DNA from: ZC4RG25 sp023428365
Lineage (GTDB): Bacteria > Pseudomonadota > Alphaproteobacteria > Rhizobiales > Hyphomicrobiaceae
Length of the DNA stretch: 64,000 nt
Assembly (NCBI GenBank): GCA_050283925.1
Contig: JBNOAI010000004.1
Coordinates: 1 to 64,000, forward strand
Direction of reading: 5' to 3'
This document shows positions 43,571-53,272 of this stretch, piece after piece; position 1 is the first letter of the stretch; each line of letters starts with the position of its first letter. Position numbers and translations under genes: made by a program. The notes under the pieces are model-generated. The model made no database searches and was not told where the DNA came from. It was given only the letters and a program-made list of their open reading frames with translations.

Positions 43571-44947
43571 TCAGCATTCCGGCACATTCACAGCGAGGCC
43601 GCCGGTAGAGGTTTCTTTATACTTGACGCTCATGTCGTGGCCTGTCTGGCGCATGGTCTCTATGCAGGCGTCGAGCGGGACGATGTGGTTGCCATCGCCC
43701 CGGAGCGCGAGGGAAGCGGCGGCGACCGCCTTGATTGCGCCGAGGCCGTTGCGCTCGATGCAGGGTATCTGGACGAGGCCGCGTATGGGATCGCAGGTCA
43801 TGCCGAGGTGGTGTTCAAGTGCGATCTCGGCGGCATTCTCAATCTGGGCGTTGGTGCCACCAAGGGCGGCGCAAAGGCCGGCGGATGCCATGGCGGCTGC
43901 AGAACCGACCTCGCCCTGGCAGCCAACCTCAGCGCCCGAAATCGAGGCGTTGGTTTTGATGATCCCGCCGATGGCGGCCGCGGTTAGTAGGAAGTCATGG
44001 ATTCCGTTGTGGGTCGCCCCGATACAATGGTCGCGGTAATAGCGAATAACTGCCGGCACGATCCCGGCCGCTCCGTTGGTGGGAGCCGTGACAATGCGGC
44101 CACCGGCTGCGTTCTCCTCGTTCACCGCCATCGCGTATACTGAGAGCCAGTCGTTGGTAGCATGAGGCTGTGCGAGGTTTTTATTGCGCTCGGCAAGCAG
44201 CGCCTGATGGATGGCACGGGCGCGGCGACGCACCTTCAGGCCGCCCGGCAGTGTGCCATCGGCTGCGAGGCCACGCTCAATACAGTCGTCCATCGCCTGC
44301 CAGATGCGATCGAGCCCCGCGTCGAGATTGGGCCCTTCATTCGCGCGTTTCATGGCTGCGATGCCGAGACCGGAGGTGTCGCCCATGGCCAACATCTCTG
44401 CAGCTGTGGCGAAGGGGTAGGGACGAACCGTCGTGTCAGGGATAACGCTGCGATTTTCGAGTTCGCGCGCGTTAAGGACGAAGCCGCCGCCGATCGAATA
44501 GTAGGTGTCCGCGAGATGGAGGTTGCCGAGCGCGTCGAGAGCGTAAAGGACCATGCCGTTGGCATGACCCGGCAGCGGTGGACCATAGTCGAATCCAACA
44601 CCCTGCTCCGGATCGAAGGCAAGGAGGCCGATGCCGGGAACGTCGATCTGGCCAGTCGCCCTCAATTCGGCCTCGAGGCGCTCGGCCTCGTCGGGATCGA
44701 GTGTCTCGGGCCGAAAGCCGAGCAGGCCGAGAATGACCGCACGGTCGGTTCCGTGCCCCTTGCCGGTGAAGGCGAGACTTCCATGAAGCCTTGCCTCGAG
44801 ACGGGCCGGCGCGCCGGACCCTGACACGCAGTTGGATCCGGTGCGTAGCGTATCGAGAAAGCGGGCGGCGGCGAGCATCGGCCCCATGGTGTGCGAACTT
44901 GAGGGACCGACGCCGATCTTGAATATGTCAAAGACGCTCAGGAACAT
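43571..44947 (-). CDS. sdaA: L-serine ammonia-lyase (serine dehydratase)
   Basis: 458-aa one-chain iron-sulfur serine dehydratase that converts L-serine to pyruvate and ammonia. The beta domain starts with MFLSVFDIFKIGVGPSSSHT. The alpha domain carries the [4Fe-4S] cysteines in AEVGCQGEVGSAAAMA, HHLGMTCDPIRGLVQIPC and the C-terminal Cys of VNVPEC. The length fits bacterial SdaA. It lies at the left end of the sarcosine oxidase cluster but is separated from the threonine aldolase gene by ~475 bp. Role here: drain serine made from glycine and C1-folate into central metabolism. Confidence 0.94.
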   Translation of the reverse strand: MFLSVFDIFKIGVGPSSSHTMGPMLAAARFLDTLRTGSNCVSGSGAPARLEARLHGSLAFTGKGHGTDRAVILGLLGFRPETLDPDEAERLEAELRATGQIDVPGIGLLAFDPEQGVGFDYGPPLPGHANGMVLYALDALGNLHLADTYYSIGGGFVLNARELENRSVIPDTTVRPYPFATAAEMLAMGDTSGLGIAAMKRANEGPNLDAGLDRIWQAMDDCIERGLAADGTLPGGLKVRRRARAIHQALLAERNKNLAQPHATNDWLSVYAMAVNEENAAGGRIVTAPTNGAAGIVPAVIRYYRDHCIGATHNGIHDFLLTAAAIGGIIKTNASISGAEVGCQGEVGSAAAMASAGLCAALGGTNAQIENAAEIALEHHLGMTCDPIRGLVQIPCIERNGLGAIKAVAAASLALRGDGNHIVPLDACIETMRQTGHDMSVKYKETSTGGLAVNVPEC

Positions 44948-45422
44948 TGGGTTACACGCGTGCGAAATGATGAGAGTGCCTTAGATGAACTCTCGTCATG
45001 GAGAAATCCGGTCTTCCGACAAGCGGTCGCGTTCCCTATGATTGAGTGTCGATCCAAATAGATGGGGTCGCCTAAACTTAGCAAAGAGCCCGCAGCCTTC
45101 CGGGTAACATTCCTTCATGAGGCAATACGCAGGGCCAGTTTCGGCGCCGATCGTCATGTCCGAACAGTGCCGGTTCACAGAAGCTGGCCTCCAGGTAAGC
45201 ACGCGGCATGCATCACATTCGCTCCCGATTGGGAATCTCTTTCGATTTAGACAAAGATGAACATGCTCAAGCTTGCATAACGTAGGGCCCGTGCTGTCAC
45301 ACGAAATCCATGACGTCAGCCGTAAGCGTCTTTTCTGTCCGTAGTTTATCGGGGGCGAAATAGAGTTCCTGTCTGGCTCGGGCCGAGTGGATTCAGCGGC
45401 TCGGCCATTTCTCGTTCTTACT
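44948..45422. other. Intergenic region upstream of sdaA
   Basis: About 475 bp with no supported gene. It should contain the sdaA promoter. A segment ACAAAGATGAACATGCTCAAG near 45250 weakly resembles the motif pair of the sox/dehydrogenase promoters. Small open frames here lack start signals. Confidence 0.35.
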
Positions 45423-46487
45423 TCATTCCCGGCTCCGAAATTGTCGCCTTAACGATTCGATCAGCGCGATTGCTTCCGTATTGCTCGTATCCCAGCGGCA
45501 CACAAATCGGGCAATTTTCGGCGAGCGCCGGAAGAACAGAATTCCATCTGCCGCCAACCTATCCATTGTAGGTTGGTCCAGTTCTAGAAAAACCTCGTTC
45601 GCCTCTACGGGAGCAAGAAGCCGAGCCCCCGGGATCTGCTTCAAAGCGTCAGCAATTTGCGCCGCAGTAGCATTCGCTTGCCGTGCGTTCCTGAGCCACA
45701 AGTCATCTTCAACATAGGCCAGAAGCTGCGCGGCGGCATATCGCATCTTGGACCAAGTTTGGCCTGAGCGGCGCAGGAGGAATGACAATCGTTCAGCCAA
45801 ATCCGCCCGGAACACTACAATCGCGTCGCAGAGCAACCCGCCGTTTTTGGTCATACCGAACGACAAAATGTCGACGCCAGCCTGCCATGTCATTGCCGCT
45901 GGCGAACAGCCGAGAGTTGCAAGCGCATTGGCTAGCCGCGCGCCATCCATATGGATGGCGAGTTTGTTCTGCCGCGCGACTTCGCCGATGGCCCTAATTT
46001 GGTCAACTGAATAAACGGCACCCAGGTCGGTCGCTTGCGTTAAACTGACAGCGGCCGGTTGGCTGCGGTACGTCTGCCCCAAGCCTGCGGTTGACAGCGC
46101 GTCAACAAGAATACCGGGAGCGATCTTGCCATGCTCTCCTTCAAGCACAGCCACCTTCACACCGCCACCGAGGAAAGCCGTCGCATTCGCCTCGGACGTC
46201 TCGATATGTGCATCTTTGCTGCAGTAGACGGCACCCCAGGGTGGACTGATGGCGGCCAGCGACAGCGCATTGGCGGCGGTGCCGGTCGGCACCGGAAAGA
46301 CGCGCACGGCCGTCTCGAATAATTCACCGAAACGCCGCTGCAATTCGTCGGTGTAAGGGTCTTTGCCATAGCCGACGGCAGTCCCCTTGTTAGAAGCGAT
46401 TAGACCAGCGATAATTTCTGGCGAGGCCGCACCAGTATTGTCGCTCAGGAAGTCGTAGCCAAGCTTAGCCGTGGAGCGGTCGTTCAC
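45423..46487 (-). CDS. Threonine aldolase-family PLP enzyme
   Basis: About 354-aa fold-type I PLP enzyme of the beta-eliminating lyase / low-specificity L-threonine aldolase family. Marks: DFLSDNTGAASPEI at the N-terminus, YGKDPYTDELQRRF, the Asp of HMDGARLANAL, and the PLP Lys in LSFGMTKNGGLL. It cleaves beta-hydroxy amino acids to glycine and an aldehyde, or runs in reverse. The GTG at 46487 lies 1 nt after the stop of the 2-hydroxyacid dehydrogenase gene, so it is coupled. In this cluster it may act on glycine released by sarcosine oxidase. Confidence 0.87.
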   Translation of the reverse strand: MNDRSTAKLGYDFLSDNTGAASPEIIAGLIASNKGTAVGYGKDPYTDELQRRFGELFETAVRVFPVPTGTAANALSLAAISPPWGAVYCSKDAHIETSEANATAFLGGGVKVAVLEGEHGKIAPGILVDALSTAGLGQTYRSQPAAVSLTQATDLGAVYSVDQIRAIGEVARQNKLAIHMDGARLANALATLGCSPAAMTWQAGVDILSFGMTKNGGLLCDAIVVFRADLAERLSFLLRRSGQTWSKMRYAAAQLLAYVEDDLWLRNARQANATAAQIADALKQIPGARLLAPVEANEVFLELDQPTMDRLAADGILFFRRSPKIARFVCRWDTSNTEAIALIESLRRQFRSRE

Positions 46488-46488
46488 G

Positions 46489-47454
46489 TCATAATACCTG
46501 ATTGTGCAAGACCTTCTCACCTCGCCAGAGCCGGTCGAGGTTTTCCTGAAGAATGTCGATTACATTATCTTCGTACTTGCGTGTCTCGCCCGCGGTGTGC
46601 GGAGTGATGAAGGTATTCGGCGCCTCCCATAGTGGTGAGGAGGCCGGCAGCGGCTCCTCGGTCGTGACGTCGATTCCGGCACCGGCAATTACTCCACTAT
46701 GCATAGCGGCGACGAGCGCGGCCTCGTTGACTACTTTGCCGCGCGCGGCATTGACGAGGAAGGCAGAGGGCTTCATGCGCCCAAGTGAGTCAGCGTCGAT
46801 GAGGTTCTCCGTCTCGCTGGTAAGCGAGCAGGTTAGTGCTATTATGTCAGCTTGCGGCAGAAGCGATTTGAGCTCGCTCATATCGTGCACTGAATCTGCT
46901 TCGCCCTTGCCCGCGGCCGGATTGCGGCGAACGCCCAGAACCCGCATGTCGAACGCCCTCGCCAACCGCGCCAGGCGGTTACCAATTTTGCCAAGCCCTA
47001 CGATCAGCAGGGTCTTGCCGCCAAGCTCATCCTCACGCTTGGTAAGGTCCCCAATCATACCACGCCAAACCCGCTGAGCCTGATTGTCCCGTGCCTCAGG
47101 GAGGCGACGTGCCAAGGCTAAGATCAGCGCCATAGCATGCTCCGACACAGCGTTGACATTGACTCCGCTCGCACTGGCCAAGCGGATGCCCTGAGTCGAG
47201 AGTTGATCGCGCGGGAATTGGTCGGTGCCGGCGCCGACCGATTGGATGAAGCGAAGGTTCTTACCTGATCCAATTAAGTCGTTGTGCCATAGACCGGAAA
47301 TTACGAGTACGTCCGCCTCGCCAATGCGCCGGTCAAGATCCTCGCGATTCCAAACCTGGAAGTGATTGATGCCCGTGTTCCGCTTGGCAAACTGCGCGCC
47401 CAGTTGATAAGCAACGTGGGCGAAGCAAATAGTCAGCTCTTCTTTGGACACCAT
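46489..47454 (-). CDS. D-2-hydroxyacid dehydrogenase
   Basis: 321-aa NAD(P)-dependent enzyme of the D-isomer-specific 2-hydroxyacid dehydrogenase family. The Rossmann loop is LIVGLGKIGNRLARLA, the catalytic Arg in VNAARGKVVNE, the Glu in VTTEEPLP and the His in ITPHTAGE. It interconverts a 2-oxoacid and a D-hydroxyacid such as hydroxypyruvate/D-glycerate or glyoxylate/glycolate. It lies 3 nt after soxG in the sox operon, so hydroxypyruvate or glyoxylate from glycine/serine turnover is a plausible substrate; this is inference. Confidence 0.88.
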   Translation of the reverse strand: MVSKEELTICFAHVAYQLGAQFAKRNTGINHFQVWNREDLDRRIGEADVLVISGLWHNDLIGSGKNLRFIQSVGAGTDQFPRDQLSTQGIRLASASGVNVNAVSEHAMALILALARRLPEARDNQAQRVWRGMIGDLTKREDELGGKTLLIVGLGKIGNRLARLARAFDMRVLGVRRNPAAGKGEADSVHDMSELKSLLPQADIIALTCSLTSETENLIDADSLGRMKPSAFLVNAARGKVVNEAALVAAMHSGVIAGAGIDVTTEEPLPASSPLWEAPNTFITPHTAGETRKYEDNVIDILQENLDRLWRGEKVLHNQVL

Positions 47455-47457
47455 GGC

Positions 47458-47988
47458 TCACCTCTCGTTATTGTGATTTCCGACACGATACTCGGCGAAG
47501 GCGTCGACCAGCCATTCCCACAGAGAAAGCGCATAGCTGCGACCCACGAAAAGCTCATAGTCCGATCCTTCACTGGGGCGCCATAGGACAGTACGTAGTT
47601 GAGCAAAGCTGGCGGTCGCGCATCGACGCGTCTGGAAGACGCGCGGATCCAGATCAATCGCGGTTCCCTTGGCAAGCAAGGCGGCAGCATTTGAACCGCC
47701 TATCCGCAGCCCTGCCCATGCATCGGTCATGTCAAGGCACACCGCGAACCGCGCCAAGAAGGTAACGGCGTTCTCAGGATGGCCCAGAAGCCAATAAACG
47801 TCAGGGCCGATTGACAGCAGATCCGCACCGGGGATCGTCGTCGTATGCCCCACTGCTGGCAGCGCGTCGACAGCGTGCGCTGCTTCCAAATGCAGAATCG
47901 TCGTTTTCGGCGTCGGGGCGATCGTAATCCCTGAACCACACAGCAAGGCGCCGTTGGGCCAAGGCGAATGCGGCTCCATTCTATGCAT
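47458..47988 (-). CDS. soxG: Sarcosine oxidase gamma subunit
   Basis: About 176-aa small subunit of heterotetrameric sarcosine oxidase, which contacts the folate-binding part of alpha. Features: RFAVCLDMTDAWAGLRIGG, GTAIDLDPRVFQ and RCATASFAQLRTVLWRPS, then a GYxxF-like FVGRSYALSLWEWLVDAF, are typical SoxG segments. The ATG at 47988 overlaps the soxA stop by 8 nt; a GTG/ATG slightly upstream is possible. It is the fourth gene of soxBDAG. Confidence 0.85.
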   Translation of the reverse strand: MHRMEPHSPWPNGALLCGSGITIAPTPKTTILHLEAAHAVDALPAVGHTTTIPGADLLSIGPDVYWLLGHPENAVTFLARFAVCLDMTDAWAGLRIGGSNAAALLAKGTAIDLDPRVFQTRRCATASFAQLRTVLWRPSEGSDYELFVGRSYALSLWEWLVDAFAEYRVGNHNNER

Positions 47989-50926
47989 GCAACCGATCCC
48001 CTTCCGGGTCAAAGAAATGCGGATCACGCACGATAACGGCTATACGCGCATCGTGTAGTGGTGACGCGGCATAGAGCTGCTGGCCATGCCTCATCCGGCC
48101 CCCGGATAGCAGCGCAAGACCGATAGAACGCTGCAACATGGGGCTCCAGGTTACTGAGGTGATTTCACCTAGGTACCGATCCGAGGTCTCATCAACGAGC
48201 TTGGCACCGAAAGGTAGAGGCAAATCTTCGTCAGTGGCGACGATCCCAACCAACTGCAAGCGCGACGGATCGTTGAGCCCAGGCCGCCCCAGCGAGCGCC
48301 GGCCGATAAAATCCCCATCTCGACGTATCATGCGGCCGAGCCCGAGATCGTCTGGAGTCACCCGGCCGTTCAGCTCGTTGCCGGCTACATGGCCTTTTTC
48401 GATCCGCAATGTGTTCATTGCGTCTACGCCGTAAGGCGTCGCACCCGCACTACTTTGTAGCAGTGATCGCCATAGTGCAGGCCCCATGTCGGCAGGTACG
48501 TAAATCTCGTAGGCCAGATCGCCAGAGAAACTGATACGGAAGATGCGTGCTGGTTTGCCAGCAAAGCGTCCCTCCGCGTATCCCTGGTATTTTAGCGCGG
48601 TCGGCGCGACGTCCACGTCTTCGAGTGTGCTTGCGACTACGCTGCGGCTGTTTGGGCCCGCCACGGCAACGGCCGCCCATTGCTCGGTCACGTCGATGAT
48701 GCGCAGGTCTAGCTGTGGCCAAAGCACCTTGTGATAGTAGGCGAGGCGCCGGGCCGTTAATGACGCCTGGGCGGTGGTCGTGGTCATGAAATAACGGTGC
48801 TCACCTAGCCGCGTGGTGGTGCCGTCGTCAAACGCAATACCGTCCTCGCGCAGCATCACTCCGTAGCGGCTTCGACCGACTGCCAAATTGCGCCAGCGAT
48901 TCACGTAAATAAGTTCTAGGAATGCAGCCGCGTCGGGACCTATTAGCTCGAATTTTCCGAGGGTCGAGACGTCGACGACGCCGACGTTCTGACGCACCGC
49001 GAATGCCTCGCGTCGCACCGCATCGTCCAAGCTTTCGCCGGCCCGAGGATAGCATTGCGGCCGTAGCCATGGTCCGGCTTGAAGCATCACGGCGCCGACG
49101 GCGACGTGATGCTCATGCATCGCGCTCCTTCGGTTCGGCAGGAAAAATCGTCCGCCTTCAGCGCCCGCTAGAGCTCCCAGAGTTACCGGCACATACGGAG
49201 GGCGGAAGGTCGTAGTGCCGACGCTTGGAATATCGATACCCAATGCGTTGGCAATGTGGGCAAACCCAAGGGTGTTGCTTGTCTTGCCCTGATCGGTGCC
49301 CATGCCAAGCGTTGTATACCGTTTGACATGCTCCACAGACTGATAACCCTCGCGAACTGCAAGTGCGATGTCTTTGTCCGTAACATCGTTTTGAAGGTCC
49401 ACGAACCGTTTGTACCGGCCGGTTTCAGGTGCAGTCCATGTAGGTGTGATCTCCATGTCGAACTCTGCGCGCCGGTCCGGTGCTTGGCCGGCGGCCGCTG
49501 CCGCGCCCGCTACCGTACCGTCAACGATGCAAGCATCGGCACTGAATAGGCCGCGCGCAGCCCCCGCCGACGTTTCCGCCTGTACGGACGATCCCGGCAC
49601 GAAGGCCGCGATCCTGGGATCGAACACTGGCTTTCCTCGTGATTGGGCATGCAAGTGAACTGCTGGATTCCACCCTCCCGACACACAAAGCAGGTCACAG
49701 TCGATGCTGCCGGGAGCCCCTACGGGCTTGCCATTCGCGTCGAGCCTGGAAAATGCGACGCCGCTGACCTGCCGCCAGCCCTTTGCGCGCAGTACAGCCG
49801 CCGATGACAACACCTTGATGCCGTTCTCGCGGGCCTGTCGGATCAGTTCCGGCGGGGGGCTCTGCCGCACGTCCAGGATAGCCCGCACAACAACGCCACC
49901 TGCCGCAATCTCGAACGCAGCGGCATAAGCGGAATCGTTATTTGTAAACACTACCGCGGCAGAACCCGCGCGTACCGCGTAACGACTTAGGTAACCGCTC
50001 GCGGCAGAAGCGAGCATTACGCCGGGCAGGTCGTTGTTGCCAAAGACGATGGGTCGTTCATGCGCGCCGGTCGCCAGCACAATCCGTTTGGAATGGACGT
50101 GCCACAGGCGCTGGCGCACTTCGCCCGGCCTGGGTCGGCGATGATCGGTGACACGCTCGACGATCCCGATCTGGTTATGATCGTAGTAGCCAAAGGCCGT
50201 GGCACGCGTAAGCAATCGAACATCAGCCATTGTGCGCAGTTCGGCCTCTGCCTGCGCGGCCCATGCCCGCCCCGATCCGCCATTGACTGTTTCGTCTGCC
50301 GCCAGCAGCGCACCGCCAAACCGTTCGTTCTCGTCGATCAGGAGTACACGCGAGCCAGCACGGCCAGCCGCCACTGCGGCCGCTAGCCCCGCAGGACCGG
50401 CGCCCACTACCAGCACGTCGCAATGTGCATGGCTATGGTCGTACCGATCCGGATCAGGCTCAGTGGCGCATCGACCCATGCCTGCCATTTGGCGGATGAA
50501 CGGTTCGTATACCTTCCACCCGCCGCTCGGCCACTTAAACGTCTTATAGTAGAAACCGGCCGGCAGTAGACGCGAGAGCAACCCGGTGATGGAACCAACA
50601 TCGGCTGAGACGGACGGCCAACAGTTCTGGCTAGCAGCGACGAGCCCGTCATAAAGTTCGATCTGTGTCGCCTTGCTGTTGGGCTCAGTGCGCGCACCAG
50701 TGCCGAGTTGAACTAAAGCATTTGGCTCTTCGGCACCGAGACCAAACACGCCACGCGGGCGATGATACTTGAAGCTGCGCCCCACGACCCGCACGCCGTT
50801 CGCTAGCATTGCCGAAGCCAACGTGTCGCCGAGGAAGCCATGATATTCGACTTCGTTAAATTTAAAGGAGACCGGATTGGATCGGTCGATTAATCCTCCC
50901 GAAACATTGCGGAATGCCTGGCTCAT
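47981..50926 (-). CDS. soxA: Sarcosine oxidase alpha subunit
   Basis: 981-aa subunit. The N-terminal ferredoxin-like part (FKFNEVEYHGFLGDTLAS, RSFKYHRPRG) leads to an NAD/FAD-type fold with GAGPAGLAAAVAAG and later ATGAHERPIVF. The C-terminal ~400 residues form an aminomethyltransferase (GcvT)-like folate domain (RREAFAVRQNVGVVDVSTLGK, then KYQGYAEG). It binds NAD+ and tetrahydrofolate, so methyl groups released from sarcosine become 5,10-methylene-THF. Stop and start overlap with soxG and soxD (ATGA), so the genes are coupled. Confidence 0.95.
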   Translation of the reverse strand: MSQAFRNVSGGLIDRSNPVSFKFNEVEYHGFLGDTLASAMLANGVRVVGRSFKYHRPRGVFGLGAEEPNALVQLGTGARTEPNSKATQIELYDGLVAASQNCWPSVSADVGSITGLLSRLLPAGFYYKTFKWPSGGWKVYEPFIRQMAGMGRCATEPDPDRYDHSHAHCDVLVVGAGPAGLAAAVAAGRAGSRVLLIDENERFGGALLAADETVNGGSGRAWAAQAEAELRTMADVRLLTRATAFGYYDHNQIGIVERVTDHRRPRPGEVRQRLWHVHSKRIVLATGAHERPIVFGNNDLPGVMLASAASGYLSRYAVRAGSAAVVFTNNDSAYAAAFEIAAGGVVVRAILDVRQSPPPELIRQARENGIKVLSSAAVLRAKGWRQVSGVAFSRLDANGKPVGAPGSIDCDLLCVSGGWNPAVHLHAQSRGKPVFDPRIAAFVPGSSVQAETSAGAARGLFSADACIVDGTVAGAAAAAGQAPDRRAEFDMEITPTWTAPETGRYKRFVDLQNDVTDKDIALAVREGYQSVEHVKRYTTLGMGTDQGKTSNTLGFAHIANALGIDIPSVGTTTFRPPYVPVTLGALAGAEGGRFFLPNRRSAMHEHHVAVGAVMLQAGPWLRPQCYPRAGESLDDAVRREAFAVRQNVGVVDVSTLGKFELIGPDAAAFLELIYVNRWRNLAVGRSRYGVMLREDGIAFDDGTTTRLGEHRYFMTTTTAQASLTARRLAYYHKVLWPQLDLRIIDVTEQWAAVAVAGPNSRSVVASTLEDVDVAPTALKYQGYAEGRFAGKPARIFRISFSGDLAYEIYVPADMGPALWRSLLQSSAGATPYGVDAMNTLRIEKGHVAGNELNGRVTPDDLGLGRMIRRDGDFIGRRSLGRPGLNDPSRLQLVGIVATDEDLPLPFGAKLVDETSDRYLGEITSVTWSPMLQRSIGLALLSGGRMRHGQQLYAASPLHDARIAVIVRDPHFFDPEGDRLHA

Positions 50927-51189
50927 GCGCGGTCTCCTCCAACCGGAACCGCTCCTTCAATGCGATGTGTGAGCGTGTCGCGCCGTAACTCGATCCACTG
51001 ACTGCATCCGAGCGTGTGATGCCAGTGTTCGCGATGCGCGCCCATGCAGTTGTCGCGCAAGTACACGTACGCGTACCATTGCTGGTCAGTAGCACTTGTG
51101 GGATCGGTGGGCCGAACCAACGAGGCATCGCCGCCGTAGGTGAATTCGTTATGTGGGCGCTCGCCACAATAAGGGCAGGGTATCAGCAT
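50923..51189 (-). CDS. soxD: Sarcosine oxidase delta subunit
   Basis: 88-aa zinc-binding subunit. CPYCGERPHNEFTYGGDA at the start and DNCMGAHREHWHHTLGCSQW later provide the Cys/His ligands. The frame is open further upstream, but the ATG at 51189 gives the standard SoxD length and N-terminus. It overlaps soxA by 4 nt and follows soxB at 11 nt. Confidence 0.93.
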   Translation of the reverse strand: MLIPCPYCGERPHNEFTYGGDASLVRPTDPTSATDQQWYAYVYLRDNCMGAHREHWHHTLGCSQWIELRRDTLTHRIEGAVPVGGDRA

Positions 51190-51200
51190 GATTTGTGCAT

Positions 51201-52457
51201 TCAGTGCAAAGCTGGATAAGGACCAACGCCGCGCTCGTCTATCATGTAGCCGGACGCAAAGCGCTCTAGATTGAAAGGGAGGTTCAGTGCGTGAGGTCGA
51301 TCTTGGGCAATGGTGTAGGCGAATACCCAGCCCGAAGCCGGTGTGGCTTTGAAACCGCCGTAGCACCAACCGCCGTTTAGATAGAGCCCTTCGACAGGAG
51401 TCTTGGCTATGATCGGACTCCCGTCCATCGTCATGTCTGTGATTCCGGCCCAATGCCGCATAATGCGCAAACGGCCTATGCAGGGCAGAGCTGTGACGGC
51501 GCCGGCGGCGACGTGCTCTATCATCGGTAGATTGCCGCGCTGTGCGTAAGAGTTGTAGCCGTCAAGATCCCCGCCCATCACCAGCTCTCCCTTGTCAGTT
51601 TGGCTGGTGTAAAAATGGCCGGCGCCGAATGACAGCGAAACGTTGAGCATCGGCTTAATCGGTTCGGTGACCATCGCTTGTAGCAGATGCGATTCGATCG
51701 GTAGACGTAGTCCAGCCATCGCCGCAAGGTGGCTACTGTGCCCTGCAACAGCTATCCCTACACGCTTCGCCGCAATATAGCCGCGTGTCGTATCCACCCC
51801 ACACACCCGGCCTGCTTCGACGCGAATACCCGTCACCTCGCAATTTTGTATGATGTCAACGCCACGCGCATCAGCCGCGCGAGCGTACCCCCAGGCAACC
51901 GCGTCATGCCTTGCAACGCCTGCACGCGGTTGCAATAGGCCGCCCTTGATCGGAAATCGGGCGTCGGGCGAAAAATCCAATATCGGCACCTTGCGTCGCA
52001 CTTCCTCCCGCGTCAAAAATACTGCATCGGAGCCGATTACGCGCATACCATTGCCGCGGCGAAGAAGTGCTTGAATCTGGGGATCAAAGTGCCCAGTGAT
52101 CAGCACACCGCGCTGACTGAACATAACGTTGTAGTTCAGATCTTGACTTAGCCCTTCCCAAAGCTTCAGCGAAAATTCGTAGAAATGCTGATTCTGCTCG
52201 AGGATATAATTCGAACGCACATTCGTGGTGTTACGACCGGTATTGCCACCGCCGAGCCACCCTTTTTCCAAAACAGCAATGTTGGTGATGCCATGCTCCT
52301 TGGCCAGGTAGTAAGCGGTGGCAAGTCCGTGGCCTCCGCCGCCAACGATGACGACGTCATAAAGCGGACCCGGGGCGGGGCTGCGCCATGCTCGCGGCCA
52401 GTGCTTGTGATAAGTAACCGCGTTGCGGGCAAGGCTGAAGATCGAATAACCGCGCAT
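51201..52457 (-). CDS. soxB: Sarcosine oxidase beta subunit
   Basis: 418-aa flavoprotein carrying the oxidation site. FAD-binding motif VVIVGGGGHGLATAYYL, ribose-binding Glu in IAVLEKG, the covalent-flavin His in GVARHDAVAWG, and the C-terminal GWCYGGFKATPASGW. It oxidises N-methyl groups of sarcosine to an imine, with electrons flowing between FAD and FMN to oxygen. It is the first sox gene and lies 17 nt after the ABC ATPase gene, so uptake and oxidation are one operon. Confidence 0.95.
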   Translation of the reverse strand: MRGYSIFSLARNAVTYHKHWPRAWRSPAPGPLYDVVIVGGGGHGLATAYYLAKEHGITNIAVLEKGWLGGGNTGRNTTNVRSNYILEQNQHFYEFSLKLWEGLSQDLNYNVMFSQRGVLITGHFDPQIQALLRRGNGMRVIGSDAVFLTREEVRRKVPILDFSPDARFPIKGGLLQPRAGVARHDAVAWGYARAADARGVDIIQNCEVTGIRVEAGRVCGVDTTRGYIAAKRVGIAVAGHSSHLAAMAGLRLPIESHLLQAMVTEPIKPMLNVSLSFGAGHFYTSQTDKGELVMGGDLDGYNSYAQRGNLPMIEHVAAGAVTALPCIGRLRIMRHWAGITDMTMDGSPIIAKTPVEGLYLNGGWCYGGFKATPASGWVFAYTIAQDRPHALNLPFNLERFASGYMIDERGVGPYPALH

Positions 52458-52474
52458 TACTCAGCCTCCCTCTC

Positions 52475-53272
52475 TTAACGGCGGAAGCGTCGTAAGAACT
52501 GTTCGAGCCGTGAGTTCTTGGGGTTATCCAACACCTCAGCCGCGGTTCCCTGCTCCACCACCACACCTGCGTCCATAAAGGTGACTGCGCTTGCGACCTC
52601 GCGGGCGAATGCCATTTCATGAGTGACCACCACGATCGTCATTCCTTCGGTAGTTAGTTGACGGATCACCGCCAACACCTCGCCGACAAGCTCGGGATCG
52701 AGCGCTGAAGTTACTTCATCGAACAGCACGATCTCGGGCGCCATCGCCAAAGCACGCGCGATTGCGACGCGTTGCGCCTGCCCGCCGGACAGATGTCGCG
52801 GATACGCATTACGCTTCTCAGCCAATCCAACCTTCGCCAGAAGCTGCTCGGCGATACTGCGCGCCTCAGCCGCGGGCAGACGCTTCACCGTTAGCGGTCC
52901 TTCCATAACGTTCTGCAGAGCCGTCATGTGGGGGAATAGATGGAACTGCTGAAACACCATTCCGACACGAGCACGGAAAGCCGCCTGCTCGCGCGCGGAA
53001 ATGCGTTTTGCACCGATCCCAAACTCCATACCGACATCGCCAACGCGCATACTGCCTTGCGTTGGCTCTTCCAGCAGATTGATACACCGGAGCAAGGTGG
53101 ATTTGCCGCAACCGCTGGGGCCAATAATGAAGCGCGCTTCCCCTCGACGAACGTCCAGAGACACACCCTTTACCGCTTCAAATTTGCCGTAAGACTTATG
53201 TAAATTCCGGATCTCAATCATGGGGCGGATGGCGCTATCATCAAGGCACACTGTTCCCTTAAACGTCATCAC
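52475..53272 (-). CDS. Polar amino-acid ABC transporter ATP-binding protein
   Basis: 265-aa ATPase of the GlnQ/HisP type. Walker A IGPSGCGKSTLLRCIN, Q-loop GMVFQQFHLF, signature HLSGGQAQRVAIARA and Walker B EIVLFDEVTSALDPELV are all present. The ATG at 53272 overlaps the permease stop by 14 nt; an internal ATG at 53221 (MIEIRNLHKSYG) is the conventional start of such proteins and may be real. It energises import of an amino acid or N-methyl amino acid for the sox enzymes. Confidence 0.92.
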   Translation of the reverse strand: MMTFKGTVCLDDSAIRPMIEIRNLHKSYGKFEAVKGVSLDVRRGEARFIIGPSGCGKSTLLRCINLLEEPTQGSMRVGDVGMEFGIGAKRISAREQAAFRARVGMVFQQFHLFPHMTALQNVMEGPLTVKRLPAAEARSIAEQLLAKVGLAEKRNAYPRHLSGGQAQRVAIARALAMAPEIVLFDEVTSALDPELVGEVLAVIRQLTTEGMTIVVVTHEMAFAREVASAVTFMDAGVVVEQGTAAEVLDNPKNSRLEQFLRRFRR